Shown: piece by piece, positions 1 to 9,866 of the stretch
Layout: every line of letters starts with the position of its first letter
Numbering within the stretch: position 1 is the stretch's first letter
Assembly (NCBI GenBank): GCA_040357565.1
Contig: JBDODJ010000162.1
Source: Cercozoa sp. M6MM
Taxonomy: Eukaryota > Endomyxa: Ascetosporea
Length of the DNA stretch: 24,098 bases
Reading direction: 5' to 3' (one strand)
The notes under the pieces: model-generated
The model's database searches: none
Seen by the model: only the letters and a program-made list of their open reading frames with translations
Told to the model about the DNA's origin: nothing
Position numbers and translations under genes: made by a program

Positions 1-285
1 TATGTGTATATGTGTATGTGCATGTGTATGTGTATATGTGTATATATATATGTGTATCTATATGTGTATATGTGTATGTGGATGTGTATGTGTATGTGTA
101 TATGTGTATGTGCATGTGTATGTGTATGNNNNNNNNNNATGTGTATGTGTATGTGTATATGTGTATGTGCATGTGTATGTGTATGTGTATATGTGTACGT
201 GTAAGTGTATATTGATATGTATATGTATATGTGTATATGTGTATGCGTATATGTGTATGTGTATGTGTATGTACAAAGGCTGTCT
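1..285. repeat. TG-rich microsatellite (TGTGTATG family)
   Basis: Imperfect alternating purine-pyrimidine repeat made of tgtgta, tgtatg and tgtgca units, interrupted by the 10-N gap at 129-138. It lies downstream of the last visible RICTOR-like exon on the minus strand, so it is probably inside an intron of that gene. Open frames here (Cys/Val/Tyr/Met repeats) are translation of the repeat and not genes. Confidence 0.9.
129..138. other. Assembly gap (10 N) flanked by identical 47-nt copies
   Basis: Ten N characters. The 47 nt before the gap (82-128) and the 47 nt after it (139-185) read the same, so the two contig ends probably overlap and the join may be a false duplication. Confidence 0.9.
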
Positions 286-311
286 TGTGTATGTGTTGTG
301 GGATGTGGTAC

Positions 312-601
312 AGTGCAAGGCAGCGTCGTCGCTAAACTGTCGCCAGAACAATCGGCGCACGTCCTCCAACGTGTGGTGTCGGAAGTCATCTATACAGGTA
401 ACATATGTATATAAAAAAAAAAATATATATATATACATATATATATATATATCCATCTATAGAAGCGAGCAAGGGTACCGCCACGTGCACCGGCGACAGC
501 AACGAGCGTCATCACAACGCACTTGGGTACCGCCACTCTGTGAGTATATTTAAATATACTTATCTCCTTATATACTTATATATTTATATATTTATATATC
601 C

Positions 602-633
<32 letters not shown>

Positions 634-1450
634 ATATATATAGATATATATATATAGAGTTGTATATATATGTGTGTCCGAGAGAGAAAGAGGGAGAAGA
701 TACGTGGTTTGTTCCAGCAGCTGCAGGAAGCGGCGCAGCAACTTGAGTGCCTCGGCGCGCTCGGCCAGCACGAAACGATCCGTCTCCGTCACTTGCTGCA
801 AGCATCATCATCATCACACCAGGAGAATCACTCTGCCCTTCTCTGTATTTACTTCAAACAACACACACACACAAAGACTCGTACCTTCTTATCTTTGCGA
901 CGCCGCTTGATCTCACTTTCGCGTTCGAGTGAGCGGCACACGAACAGCAGTATATTGCTGCGGATTAGCGTGTCCAATCGCTCCTCCTGCGGCAACAAAA
1001 GAGGCTCGGCATTTGCACCTAGCTTTGCGACCGAAACTTACCAGCAACAGTGCACGAACAATGCGCAAGACCACTTCGCGCAATTTCGGGTACGGATCCT
1101 GCACACAGCAAGACGAAACGCGATCACCAACAAACCCAAGCAGCGAAAACGAGGTACGAGCAAGAAGCGTCGCAACAGTCGCAGTAACGACGCAAACTCG
1201 TCCACAGAGCACGGAACATTCTCGGTTGATCTTACAGTCACCAAAAGGCGGTAAAGTGCACGAAAGCGCTTCTCAACCTGTCAGACAACACAAGCAAAAT
1301 GATCGATCGGTCAACTGACAAAATCAATCTCAAGAGCACCTCAGCAGTATCGTCACTGTCGTGTGGAAGCGAACTGAGCGACTTCACGCCTTCTGATACG
1401 CCTAACTTGTAGGGCTGTACTGAATTGTCTTCACCGCCGCGTTTTTCCAT
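312..1450 (-). CDS. RICTOR: RICTOR-like TORC2 subunit, N-terminal part (3' end off the left edge)
   Basis: RICTOR (yeast AVO3, fission yeast Ste20) is the defining scaffold of TOR complex 2, built of ARM/HEAT helices. Seven minus-strand exons join with matching phase: 1450-1340, 1277-1158, 1098-1042, 986-885, 795-704, 537-479 and 389-312. They give about 206 residues starting [10 protein letters not shown]. The last exon ends in phase 1 at a GT donor, and further exons must lie left of the window. The blocks [57 protein letters not shown] and [16 protein letters not shown] follow the order I know from the RICTOR N-terminal domain: a helical repeat with a 'leucine-rich, ERxxALxLxRxxL' block, then an 'LVAVA' block. 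Introns are 55-165 nt. Another ARM-repeat family is possible but less likely. The ATG at 1450 is the first Met in the open 5' exon. Confidence 0.8.
413..460. repeat. AT-rich simple repeat in a RICTOR-like intron
   Basis: A run of A followed by (AT)n, between the exons at 389-312 and 537-479. On the minus strand it supplies part of the intron ahead of the acceptor at 390. Confidence 0.8.
552..672. repeat. AT-rich simple repeat in a RICTOR-like intron
   Basis: Long (TA)n and TATATTTA tract filling the intron between the exons at 795-704 and 537-479. Nothing coding is visible in it. Confidence 0.85.
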
Positions 1451-1788
1451 GCGGCCTGTACAAAATACAACAAATCCAAGGCGACTGTCAAGTCGACTTT
1501 CATTTGAAAAACGTTGGTACGTGGCAAAGCAACTCGCACAGCATTTGAGCGCATGGTACGCCGCTTCAACGAAACGAAGCACCTGCTGGCCCACAACAGA
1601 AGCGATCTGTGTGGGCCGGCAGACACCAAACCACCGCCTTAAAAAAACTGGGCGATCGATTCTGAGACCGTCCAGGTCGCGACAGTGCAGCAAGAGTGTG
1701 TTGCGGCTACAGAGGTGGCATTTTGAGCGGTGGGGTGCCAATCAAATCCGTGTAGGAAGAGTTGGTTGTTGTTGACGCAATCACAATC
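1451..1788. promoter_or_regulatory. Divergent promoter between RICTOR-like and MMS19
   Basis: 338 bp separate the two start codons on opposite strands. A CCAAT pentamer sits at 1738-1742, about 47 nt before the MMS19 ATG. No TATA box is evident. Weak open frames cross the region on both strands but have no splice or family support. 5' UTRs of both genes must lie here, and shared regulation is inferred only from the spacing. Confidence 0.5.
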
Positions 1789-4700
1789 ATGTCAAGCGAC
1801 GAGTTGTCGCAGCTCGTGGCGCAGTTCTGCTCCGACGAGGCGGCACAGGCGTGCGTCGGACGCACTGGCAGTGTGCTGGAGAGTGATGATGCGATTGTTG
1901 CGAAGCTTCCGCAAGGTAGGCTGCCGTGTGGTTGTGTAGTATTGTGTATATTAGCAAAAAGCGAAAAGTCTGCTGATGTGTAGCCTTGCAAGGCGACCTG
2001 ACGCGCCTGGTGGAGGCACTGGGCGACAAGTTGACCAGTGCAGAGACAGCGAAGCGACGTCGTGCCACTGCATTGTTTGGCCATGCGTGCGGTGCACTGG
2101 CGGTGGTGCCACTGTCGGCCCTGCAGTACCTGGAGAAGCGCCTGTCGGACTTCCACTGCGTCGTCGAGGTCATTGACGCTCTGCACACGGCCGTCCCCAG
2201 GTCGGACGCGCCGGCTGACTTTCTGATTAGTCTGGCGCACGAGTTGCTGGCGCAGTGCCACGTCTCTGCGCAGACGCAGCGCACGCGCCAGCGACTCTTC
2301 GTCGTGCTGCAGCACGCCTTCGCTGCTGCCGTGCGCGACCGCATCAGTGTGCCGGGTACCCTACCCCTCACTATCTACTACCGTTCCCTATCTCCCTAGG
2401 GATCCATCCTATCTCTCTACCCTTACCTTTACCTTTACCTTTCGCACCCCCTTCCCCCAGACACGATGGTGCAGTTGTACTGCGCCGCCATGACGGATGA
2501 GAAGGACCCGCGATGTCTCATGCTGAACTTTGCCTCACTGGCGCTTCTCACTAAGGTGTCTCTATCTATCTATATATATAAATGTATGTATGTGTACTTA
2601 ATATTTTTAAGGTAGTTAAATCTGGATACATGTTATATATATATGTTATAATTATAAATATATATATTAATTATATGTGTATTGACCTCAGGTGTGCCGT
2701 CCTGTGCATTCCTCCTTGGTGTTTGAAGCCACTGCATGTTACTTCCCGGTACATACCTCCTCCTCGCCAACCTCTGTCTCGTCCTTCCCCCCCCCCCCCC
2801 CCGTAGATCACGTTCCGTCCCCCACGGAACGACCCGATCGGAATCTCGCAGCAGGATTTGAAGCAGGCACTTCGCGGAGTGCTGGCGTGCCATGCCGATT
2901 TGTTGAAGCACGTGGTGCCCTTCCTACTGGACCAGGTGGTGGCTTCGTCCAGTGCACGTGTCGATGCACTGGACACACTGACGCACGTGCTCAACCAGGC
3001 GCACGCGAGGTACGCCTCGAGTGGCGACGAGTCGCCGCGTGTGCTGCGACCCATGGCGCTGCGACTCTACACGGTCATCGCCGACGCTCTCTTCGGCGAC
3101 GCCGGTCGCGAGACCGACACGCGCGACAGCTGTCTCCGTGTCGTGTACTCTCACCTCCTACCCACCTCCTACCCACTTCCGACCCACCCCTACCCACTTC
3201 CGACCCACCCCGACCCACTTCCGACCCACCCCGACCCACTTCTGACCCACCCCTACCCAATTCTGACCCACCCCTACCCACTTCCGACCCACCCCTACCC
3301 ACTTCCGACCCACCCCTACCCACTTCCGACCCACGTCCTATCCCATCTATTATTTCCCCCTAGGCATGCGGGTACGCGAGTGTTGCTGCCGACGCACTGT
3401 GCCGGATTCGCCTTGGAGCACGCCGACGCGGCCACAGAGACGAGCGACTTCTGCGAGGCCGTCTTGAACGACGCGCGCAAGATGTGCGACAACGCCGACA
3501 CCGATCTTGCGCGACTCTGTGGCCGACTGGTGTGTTTCGTCCTGTACGCCTCTCCCTACCTCTACACTCTGACCTCCTTGCACAGGCAGCAGCGTTTGCG
3601 GCGGCGAGTCCAGTGGCGTGCCGGCAGGTGCAGCAGCAGGTGGTGCTGCCGCGCGTGCTGCCGTCCCTGTCGCGCCTGAGTTCGCAGATGGAGACACACC
3701 GCGACCTGAGCGACACCGTGCAGATGCAGGTGGCTGTGTCGCGCATGTGCGCACTGCTGCATTTCCTGACCGCTCTAGTCCGCGGGGATGCCACGGTGCG
3801 ACTCAACGATCAGTCGAACGATCGGTCAGCAGATCACTCGACCGATCAGTCCAGGGACGGTGATGTCCAAGCACTGGCGCAGTGCTGTCTCTTTCTGCCG
3901 ACCGGAAGCACGCCGCTCGATGAGGCTGTTGCGCAGGTTCTACTCCACATGCAGCCTTCCTTACCCCCACCTTCCTTACCCCTTACCCCTTACCCCTTAC
4001 CCCTTACCCCTTACCCTTACCCTTTCCCCTTACCCTTGCCCTTGCCCTTTCCCCTTACCCCTTGCCCTTCCCCTTGCCCTTACTCCTTACTCCGTACCCC
4101 TTACCCCTTGCCCTTCCCCTTTACCCTCCCCACCCGCATCCTCAGGTGGTGGTGGCCTGCGCGAGGCAGATGCCGCGTGACTCGGCGCAGACAGTGCTGC
4201 GGCAGCTGATGCCACGGTGCACGCGGGTCGAGTCGACACCGTCGCTGACGCAGTCGCTGTGTGCCGTGTGTCGAGATGGCCACTCGCACCTGGTGCAGCA
4301 GCACGTGGTGGCACCGCGACTCGAGTCGCTCAGCGATCAGAGTGACCACTGGCTCCTGGAGACACTGCCGCAGTTGGCATGTGCCTGTGGTACCATCGCT
4401 ACCACTGCCTTCTCAGCGCTACTGACGCACGTGGAGCACGGTGCCAGTGGTGCCAGTGACCACGTGCGCTACTTCCGTGCCATGTGGCGACTGGTGCAGT
4501 CGCTCGAGTCGGCTGACACTGCCTCTGCGATACTCCGTGTCTCGGACCGACTCGTTCGTCTGTATGACACGTGCGACACTGAGCAGGCCAAGGTACTGCT
4601 TCTCCCCACTGTCCGCCAACTGTGTCCTGCTGTATCAGCAACACGCTTGTTCAACTCAGTGTGTGGAACGATGCGTGGCGCGACTGCTGCAACTGGGCGA

Positions 4701-6043
4701 CGGTGCCGCACATGCCACGACGCTGCTGAAGGGCGCCACTGCCCTGCGACTCGTCGTGCTGGCCAACCAGTCGCACGTGCCTCAGGACGACTCCTTCCTC
4801 ACGCAAGTTGACGGCTTGTGCACCCTAGCTTTGGTACAAACTGACTCGGATGCCTTGGGACATGCTTCGACGCTGTGTAGGAGCACGAGCAAGAAGAGGT
4901 GCGCCGCGTAGCAGCTGCTGTCTTGGGCACGCGTGTGCACAAGCAGACGCACGCTGAGTCGCTGCAACGTGCTGTGGACGCTGTGTGTGCCACACAGAGC
5001 CAAACTCAGCGAAAGCTTCATCTGATTGCTTGCGTTGCCCGAGCACTTTTGGTGAAAGGCGGTGCGTGTCCTGCGTCCGTACTGCAGCAGTTACTGGACG
5101 CGCTATTCGACTTGGGCGCCTCGGATGGTACTTCTGGCCCGCTTTTGCAGTTTTACTCTCTCGAAACAGTTGTGTTTTGATTTGCAGATCAAGTCACTGA
5201 GGCATTCCGCCTCATGCTGACTCGTCCGCGCGGATACGACGAAGGCGAGTCGAAGCGACCTGAAGACGCCTTGTTCCACGTCGAGCAAGAGGAGCGCGAT
5301 GATGACGTGTTCTGCCGAGACACTGGTGTACAAGTGTCGCCGTTTTTCTTGCAAGCCTTCTTTGGGCGATTCGGACAGCGACTGGTTGAGCCGAGCGAGT
5401 CGACTGAGCCGAGCGAGTCGACTGAGCCGCTGCGTCTCGGCGTGGCCTGTGTTGTGTTTAGCGTGCTCCCCGCTGTGCTGCTGCGGAAGCAGCTGTCCCA
5501 GGCACTCGGCTTGGCATGTGACACACTGTGAGTTGCTTGTGTTTGGTGTGTTGTTTGCCGCGACTTGTTTGTGTTTTGCAGGCGAAATGAACAGTCGCTC
5601 GGCGTGCGATTGGCGGCGCTGCGCGTGCTGCAGCGCGTTCTGTGTCTCACGGAGCTGCGCGAGAGCGATGCAATGAAGATGCAGAACGAAGCCGTCGTCA
5701 AGGCGCTGCTTCGGGCCCTCGATTCGCCTTTTGCCGTGAGTTGTTGCTCTTGCTTTCGGACTTTGTCTTCGTACTTTTGTTGTCAAGCTCTTTCTTGGAC
5801 TTGCTTAGCAATGCCGTGCCGCCGCCTTGTTCCTCTTGGCCGAGGTTGCCAAACTGCCTCGGTCCGTCGTGTTCCACGCGCGCGCAGAGGTCACTCGGCG
5901 AGTGGTACCTTGTGTTTGGCCTGGCCGCTTGTTTCCGTGCTCAGTGTTTTGACCGGCAGGCGCCGCTGCTGGACGACAAGAAACGCTGCGTGCGCCGACT
6001 GGCCGTGCTGGCACGCAACGCGTGGTTCACCCTGTCGTCATAA
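1789..6043 (+). CDS. MMS19: MMS19, cytosolic iron-sulfur assembly targeting factor
   Basis: MMS19 is the HEAT-repeat adaptor of the cytosolic Fe-S assembly targeting complex. It hands clusters to DNA repair and replication enzymes such as XPD and polymerases. Fourteen exons join in phase: 1789-1915, 1993-2355, 2461-2555, 2692-2748, 2807-3144, 3364-3529, 3586-3936, 4146-4592, 4660-4833 (acceptor at 4639 also fits), 4881-5127, 5188-5527, 5582-5735, 5809-5904 and 5960-6043. The product is about 1012 residues, close to the roughly 1030 of human MMS19. Hallmarks are GDLTRLVEALG (about 42-52), MTDEKDPR (about 178), CYFPITFRPPRNDPIGI (about 211-227) and the C-terminal LLDDKKRCVRRLAV (about 988-1001), all characteristic of the family. 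Oddities are a minisatellite in intron 5, telomere-like repeats in intron 7, an 18-bp in-frame duplication in exon 11 and 46-47-nt introns. The start is the first ATG, 42 codons before the first splice. Confidence 0.95.
2784..2802 (+). repeat. Poly-C tract at an MMS19 intron acceptor
   Basis: An uninterrupted C run immediately before the tag acceptor at 2804-2806. It acts as an extreme polypyrimidine tract and is prone to length errors in sequencing. Confidence 0.9.
3167..3334 (+). repeat. 21-bp minisatellite, 8 tandem copies, inside MMS19 intron 5
   Basis: Eight head-to-tail copies of a 21-nt unit (consensus CCCTACCCACTTCCGACCC plus AC) fill most of the 219-nt intron 3145-3363. Copies differ at only a few positions (T/G in the fourth base, C/T in CCGAC, one ACTT to AATT). 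The unit is a multiple of three, so all plus-strand frames stay open across it. Confidence 0.95.
3955..4138 (+). repeat. CCCCTTA / CCCTTG tandem-like repeat in MMS19 intron 7
   Basis: Degenerate 6-7-nt units (ccccTTA, cccTTG, cccTTT) occupy almost the whole intron 3937-4145. The complement, TAAGGGG, resembles a telomere-type repeat but is interrupted and internal. No coding content. Confidence 0.9.
5388..5423 (+). repeat. 18-bp in-frame tandem duplication in MMS19 exon 11
   Basis: GAGCCGAGCGAGTCGACT occurs twice in direct tandem, encoding EPSEST twice, followed by a partial third GAGCCG. It lengthens a probable loop between helices and preserves frame. Confidence 0.95.
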
Positions 6044-6545
6044 CTAAAAACCACGATTTAGCTCTGTCGTTTTCTGCAGTATTTGCGGGCGGGCAGGCTG
6101 TTTCAGCATGATGCGACAGTAGACAATTGGGATACACTCCGCTTTCACTTTAAACTGAAACTGACACTTGGCCACTCTCCCTCCGAGAACAGTCTTTCTG
6201 ACGTCCTAGTTTTTTGTATCACTGGCAAAGTACCCTCAATGAGCCAAGGCCTAATCCCTATTTGAGAGGGCTGCGGTAACACGGACTCGGATTTTTTAGC
6301 AGATTTGAATGTAAAATGGCAACATTAAAACGACAGCATGACAGAATTTGGACTTTTTCGAAATTGCTGAAACAAAACGCACCGAGCCGATTCGAGCTTA
6401 CTAATAGAGACAAAATACTGTTATAACAACAGGGCACACAGCGGTACATCTAATAAAAGAAATTTGATTGCGGTATTTTTGGGGGGTTTCAGTTTTGCTT
6501 TCACTTGAGTTCCCTTCACTTAATTTACCGATCCGGTAACAAACA
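6044..6545. other. Convergent intergenic region between MMS19 and the minus-strand helical-repeat gene
   Basis: Both flanking genes end here (stops at 6043 and 6546). An AATAAA-type hexamer lies near 6453 on the plus strand, far from the MMS19 stop. Short open frames have no splice or composition support. AT content is higher than in the flanking exons. Otherwise I see nothing here. Confidence 0.6.
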
Positions 6546-7471
6546 CTAATCGCTGACGTCGTCGTCGGCACTGGGACTGCGTGCGTTCTGCACGGATGCG
6601 ATGATCTCGTCGATGCGCTGCATGCAACAACAATGACCACACAGCGCACACAAGAAACCTCGATGAAGCGAGCAGGTACCCCTGCGCAGTACATGTCGAC
6701 GAACCACGTGGTATCGCCGAGGAAGTCGTGAATCGTGTCACGGATCGTCTGCTGCTTGACACTGCAAGAAACGACCAGTATCCCTGTGCAATAGTTGTGG
6801 GAGAACAAGAGGCGACCTGTTGCATGGCGTGGCGGCAAAGAAGTCTCCGACAGGCGCGACGAACTTTTGTCGCGCGGCCTCGAGATCGGCGCGCAGGCCG
6901 CGGAACGGCTCGTCAAAGTGTTCGTGGTGCACCACGGCGCCTTTCGTGCAGCAGCACAGTGCCAGTGCCAGCAGCATGTCACTGTGCACATGCGAAACAC
7001 ATACATTATATGGGGTACGGTCTCTCTCTTCTCTCTACCTGTACTCGGAAACGTCAGCCTGCGCGACGAATTTCTCCAGCAGCGTCGCGTCAAACTCGCA
7101 TCGGAACACTACGTAGTCCAGGAAGGAGGTCCACTTGCGCCAGACCTACAGAGGGAAAAGCAAAGTATATCCTGCTTCGGGAACACAGGTGGTAGACAGG
7201 GAAAACTAACCGAAGCACTGCCGTCGCGCATGCAACTGCGCCGCGTTGAGAAGGCGTCGCGCATCGTTGCCTATCCAATTGCAACTTAACTTACTCACTC
7301 CACCCAACCCAACCCAGCCTAACTCCACCCAACCCAACCCAGCCCAACTTAACTCAACCCAACTGAACTCAACCCAACTGAACTCAACCCCACCTGTCCA
7401 CGGTGCAGCAGTGGATGCTTCATCTGCTCCAGCACGTCAGGTCGTGCGTTCTACACACACACACACACATC

Positions 7472-7507
<36 letters not shown>

Positions 7508-7607
7508 NNNNNNNNNNNNNNNNNNNNNNNNNNNNNNNNNNNNNNNNNNNNNNNNNNNNNNNNNNNNNNNNNNNNNNNNNNNNNNNNNNNNNNNNNNNNN
7601 NNNNNNN

Positions 7608-7649
<42 letters not shown>

Positions 7650-9189
7650 AGACACAGACACACACACACACCACAACAACACACATGGACAGAGTGAAAG
7701 CGGAGATGTACGATGAGTTGCAGCACGCGTTCGACCTGTTTCTCGACGGCACGGTGCGAGCCGAACAGAAAGTTCAGCACGCGTCCGAACGGCGGCAGCA
7801 CGAAGTGTCGCACCACGTTGGAGTCGCGTGATGCCGCAATGTACTCGATCAGGTACTCGTGCGCCCTGTCCGACAGGTGGTATCGCAGCACCGGCAGCGC
7901 AGCTGTACAGTTAGGATTGAGATACGGGTGAGGTCAGGGGGGGTGGGGGGGGGGGGGGGGGGGTACGATTGCGATTGCACGGCTGCGTGCAGTGCCGCTC
8001 GACGAAGTGCAGCCAGCCCTTGGTCTGCGCGACGGTGTGAATGCTGCGTCGGTCGAGCCATTGCGCCAGCCACTTGCAGTCGCGACTGCCAAACACTTGG
8101 TTCGACTGATCCTGTCGTACATGCACATACCATCGTGCGCATGTTTGTATTTATCTTATACACACATAGATATACATATATATAATATATAGATATATAT
8201 ATATATATATAATATATACAGATTTGAAGACAGATAGAGTACCTCCAGCACGCCCTCTCGTTGTTGCGGAGTCATCTCGCCGACAACTTGCATGAATAGG
8301 AGTGGCTCTCGGAACATGACGTGTCGCAGGAAGGTCGCCATGTACTTGTTGGCTAGGGCAAACCGTAGGGAGGGCATTGGGGGGCCAACACCGTTGATGG
8401 GGTACCAGCAGACACAGGCACCGCAGTTGGCCACCGCGACAGAGCCGTGAGAATCAGCTTCAGCAGCGGCATCGTTTCGGTCGACCAGCGCGGCGACAGG
8501 TGCGCAAACACGCGCGTTAGTTCGCCATACGCCGTCAGATCGGCCTCTGTAGCCGTACTCTGCTTCATCAACACAGGTCAACTGTTAGTATTGTAGACGC
8601 TACATGAGTGCTGCGAGAGGTAGGGAATGGCGTACGACTAGGCCGTCCAGTTCCTCGCGTAGACGCTCGAACTCGTCGCTGTTGTACGGCATGTGCGCAT
8701 CCGTCATGTCGACCGAGCCGAAAACTTCCATCAGCAGGCAGCGCAGCACCTCGGCCTCGCCATGCTCAAAGCGCTTGCCGCGCAGCATGAACAAGGCAAA
8801 GTTTGACGACACCGCCGCGTGGTCTTCATTGAACAGTGATTGGTTCTGCAGACTGCACAACAAACAAGTGTAAGCGAAACAAAGGTATAATTTCAGCTCA
8901 ACTCAACAACTCGACAAAGCAAATTCTACAACTCGAGCACATCGGAGCGCTTGCCAAGCGGAATATCGGCCCAGATCGTCATGAAACAGTCGCCGGCCGC
9001 CTGTACTGTCTCTGCGTCCAGAAGCGACGAGTACGCTAGTTCTTCCCAGCACTTTCGCAGTGCCTGGCCTCTTCTGCACACTCGAGATCTCTCAACCCAA
9101 TTCAACCCAACTCACTCAAGTTTTACTCGCTGTACCTCATCTCACGTCACCCAGTGGAGCTGCACGACACGCTTCCTGCACCCTGGTGA
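6546..9189 (-). CDS. Large helical-repeat (HEAT/ARM-like) protein, 5' end unresolved
   Basis: Minus-strand exons join in phase: 9189-9146 (tentative), 9073-8941, 8845-8636, 8559-8406, 8352-8243, 8111-7967, 7902-7712, 7450-7394, 7270-7211, 7145-7039, 6981-6817, 6761-6680 and 6617-6546. They give about 509 residues ending SPSADDDVSD at TAG 6548-6546. The sequence is almost entirely amphipathic helix with many Trp, Leu and Arg residues. Recognisable blocks are LRKCWEELAYSSLLDAE, SDEFERLREELDGLV, YGELTRVFAHLSPRWSTE and VLPPFGRVLNFLF. The 'EFxxLRxELxxL' block followed by a helical pair recalls importin/exportin-type karyopherins, but I cannot assign a family member, so function is left open. No ATG fits the first exon shown, and more 5' exons probably lie in 9190-9866. 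The intron between 7712 and 7450 contains the 100-N gap, so an exon could be missing there. Confidence 0.7.
7289..7392. repeat. CAACCC/CAACTGAACT degenerate repeat in an intron
   Basis: Units of 5-10 nt (ccaaccc, aactcaaccc, aactgaactc) between the minus-strand exons at 7450-7394 and 7270-7211. In transcript sense the intron is G/T-rich. A similar tract recurs at 9093-9119 in another intron of the same gene. Confidence 0.85.
7453..7673. repeat. (AC)n microsatellite containing the 100-N gap
   Basis: Pure AC repeat on both sides of the gap, turning into acacag units at 7644-7660. The true length is unknown. It sits in an intron of the minus-strand helical-repeat gene. Confidence 0.95.
7508..7607. 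other. Assembly gap (100 N)
   Basis: Exactly one hundred N characters, the usual placeholder for a gap of unknown size, inside the AC microsatellite. Confidence 0.95.
7937..7963. repeat. Poly-G run (poly-C in transcript sense) in an intron
   Basis: A near-continuous G homopolymer broken by a single T, starting directly after the donor at 7966 of the minus-strand gene. In transcript sense the intron begins GTAC followed by a long C run. Confidence 0.9.
8155..8220. repeat. AT-rich simple repeat in an intron
   Basis: (AT)n with ATAGAT and ATACAT variants between the exons at 8352-8243 and 8111-7967 of the minus-strand helical-repeat gene. Confidence 0.85.
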
Positions 9190-9866
9190 CTGGAATGCGT
9201 CGCAAAAAAATGTCAAAGGAACCCTGGAGGCGAATCGCAGCACGAGAAAACGAGAAACGGCAAACGAAGTGCGCAAAAAGCCCTCCCAGCAAAACCGGAA
9301 AAGCCACAAACTTGCAGTACCCCAGCTTACTCGCTGTCTGACAGCTTCCTGTGCTGTCTCAAAGGCCGCTCAAGTACCTAGGGCATGTTAAAGGGCAGGA
9401 GAGTGCCCGGACACAAACCACCGTTGATCGATAAAAAGTGACTGGATTTTCCAGCGTCCGTTTTGACCAAAAATGGCACCGTCACGCGACTGCGGCAATT
9501 ATACAAGTTATACAAATAGGTACCGGCAGCTCAGCAGCGGCGGCAGCTCGGACGGGTGGTGGAGAACACCTGAACTAGCGGCGTCAGATTGACGAAACGA
9601 ATGTGTAACAACCTGGAGGAAACCACTCTAATAACTTCTGGCGAAGGCATTAAGTTGTTTCCTGGAGCAGTCCTGGAATGGGTCACAAGCACATGGCCGT
9701 AGTCCACCGCCCGCTTATAGTGCGATCCGCTATCGGACTATGGGCAGGGAAGGCCAAGGCAAAAAACAAAACACAGCTGCCATCTCCCGGAATAGAACCC
9801 GACCAAGGACCTAGTATGAAGTTGCAGGGAACCACTCGAAATCGGCGAATTACACAACGCGAACAA
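9190..9866 (-). other. Probable 5' exons/UTR of the helical-repeat gene; unresolved
   Basis: No continuous gene can be drawn. On the minus strand several short open stretches look exonic. One begins with ATG at 9650 (MPSPEVIRVV, then LLHIRFVNLTPLVQ before a GT donor). One reads SRDGAIFGQNGRWKIQ after a gccgcag acceptor near 9492. One reads HRKLSDSE before a GTAAGC donor near 9329. Their phases have not been joined convincingly to the exon at 9189-9146. The region also carries an imperfect hairpin at 9717-9741. Confidence 0.35.
9717..9741. other. 25-nt imperfect palindrome (hairpin)
   Basis: ATAGT/ACTAT and CGAT/ATCG pair across a five-base CCGCT loop with one G-G mismatch. Short extra complementarity is present outside the stem. 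No run of T follows, so a terminator is not suggested. Confidence 0.5.

Noticed and set aside
1..285. Several long open frames with alternating Cys, Val, Tyr and Met
   Set aside because: They are translation of the TG/TA repeat and run through N characters. There is no splice or family support.
1425..1775. Plus-strand open frame opposite the RICTOR-like start
   Set aside because: It overlaps the minus-strand first exon and the divergent promoter and shows no phase-consistent partners.
1707..2371. Long minus-strand open frames opposite MMS19 exons 1-2
   Set aside because: Antisense shadows caused by GC-rich codon use in the true exons.
3167..3334. CRISPR-like array
   Set aside because: The copies are contiguous 21-bp tandem units without unique spacers, in a nuclear intron.
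3144..3363. Reading the Pro/Thr/His-rich minisatellite as MMS19 coding sequence
   Set aside because: A GTACTC donor and TAG acceptor flank it in matching phase, the joined sequence restores the family pattern, and the repeat has no MMS19 similarity.
3955..4138. Interstitial telomere
   Set aside because: Units are degenerate and interrupted, lie wholly inside an intron, and similar words fill other introns.
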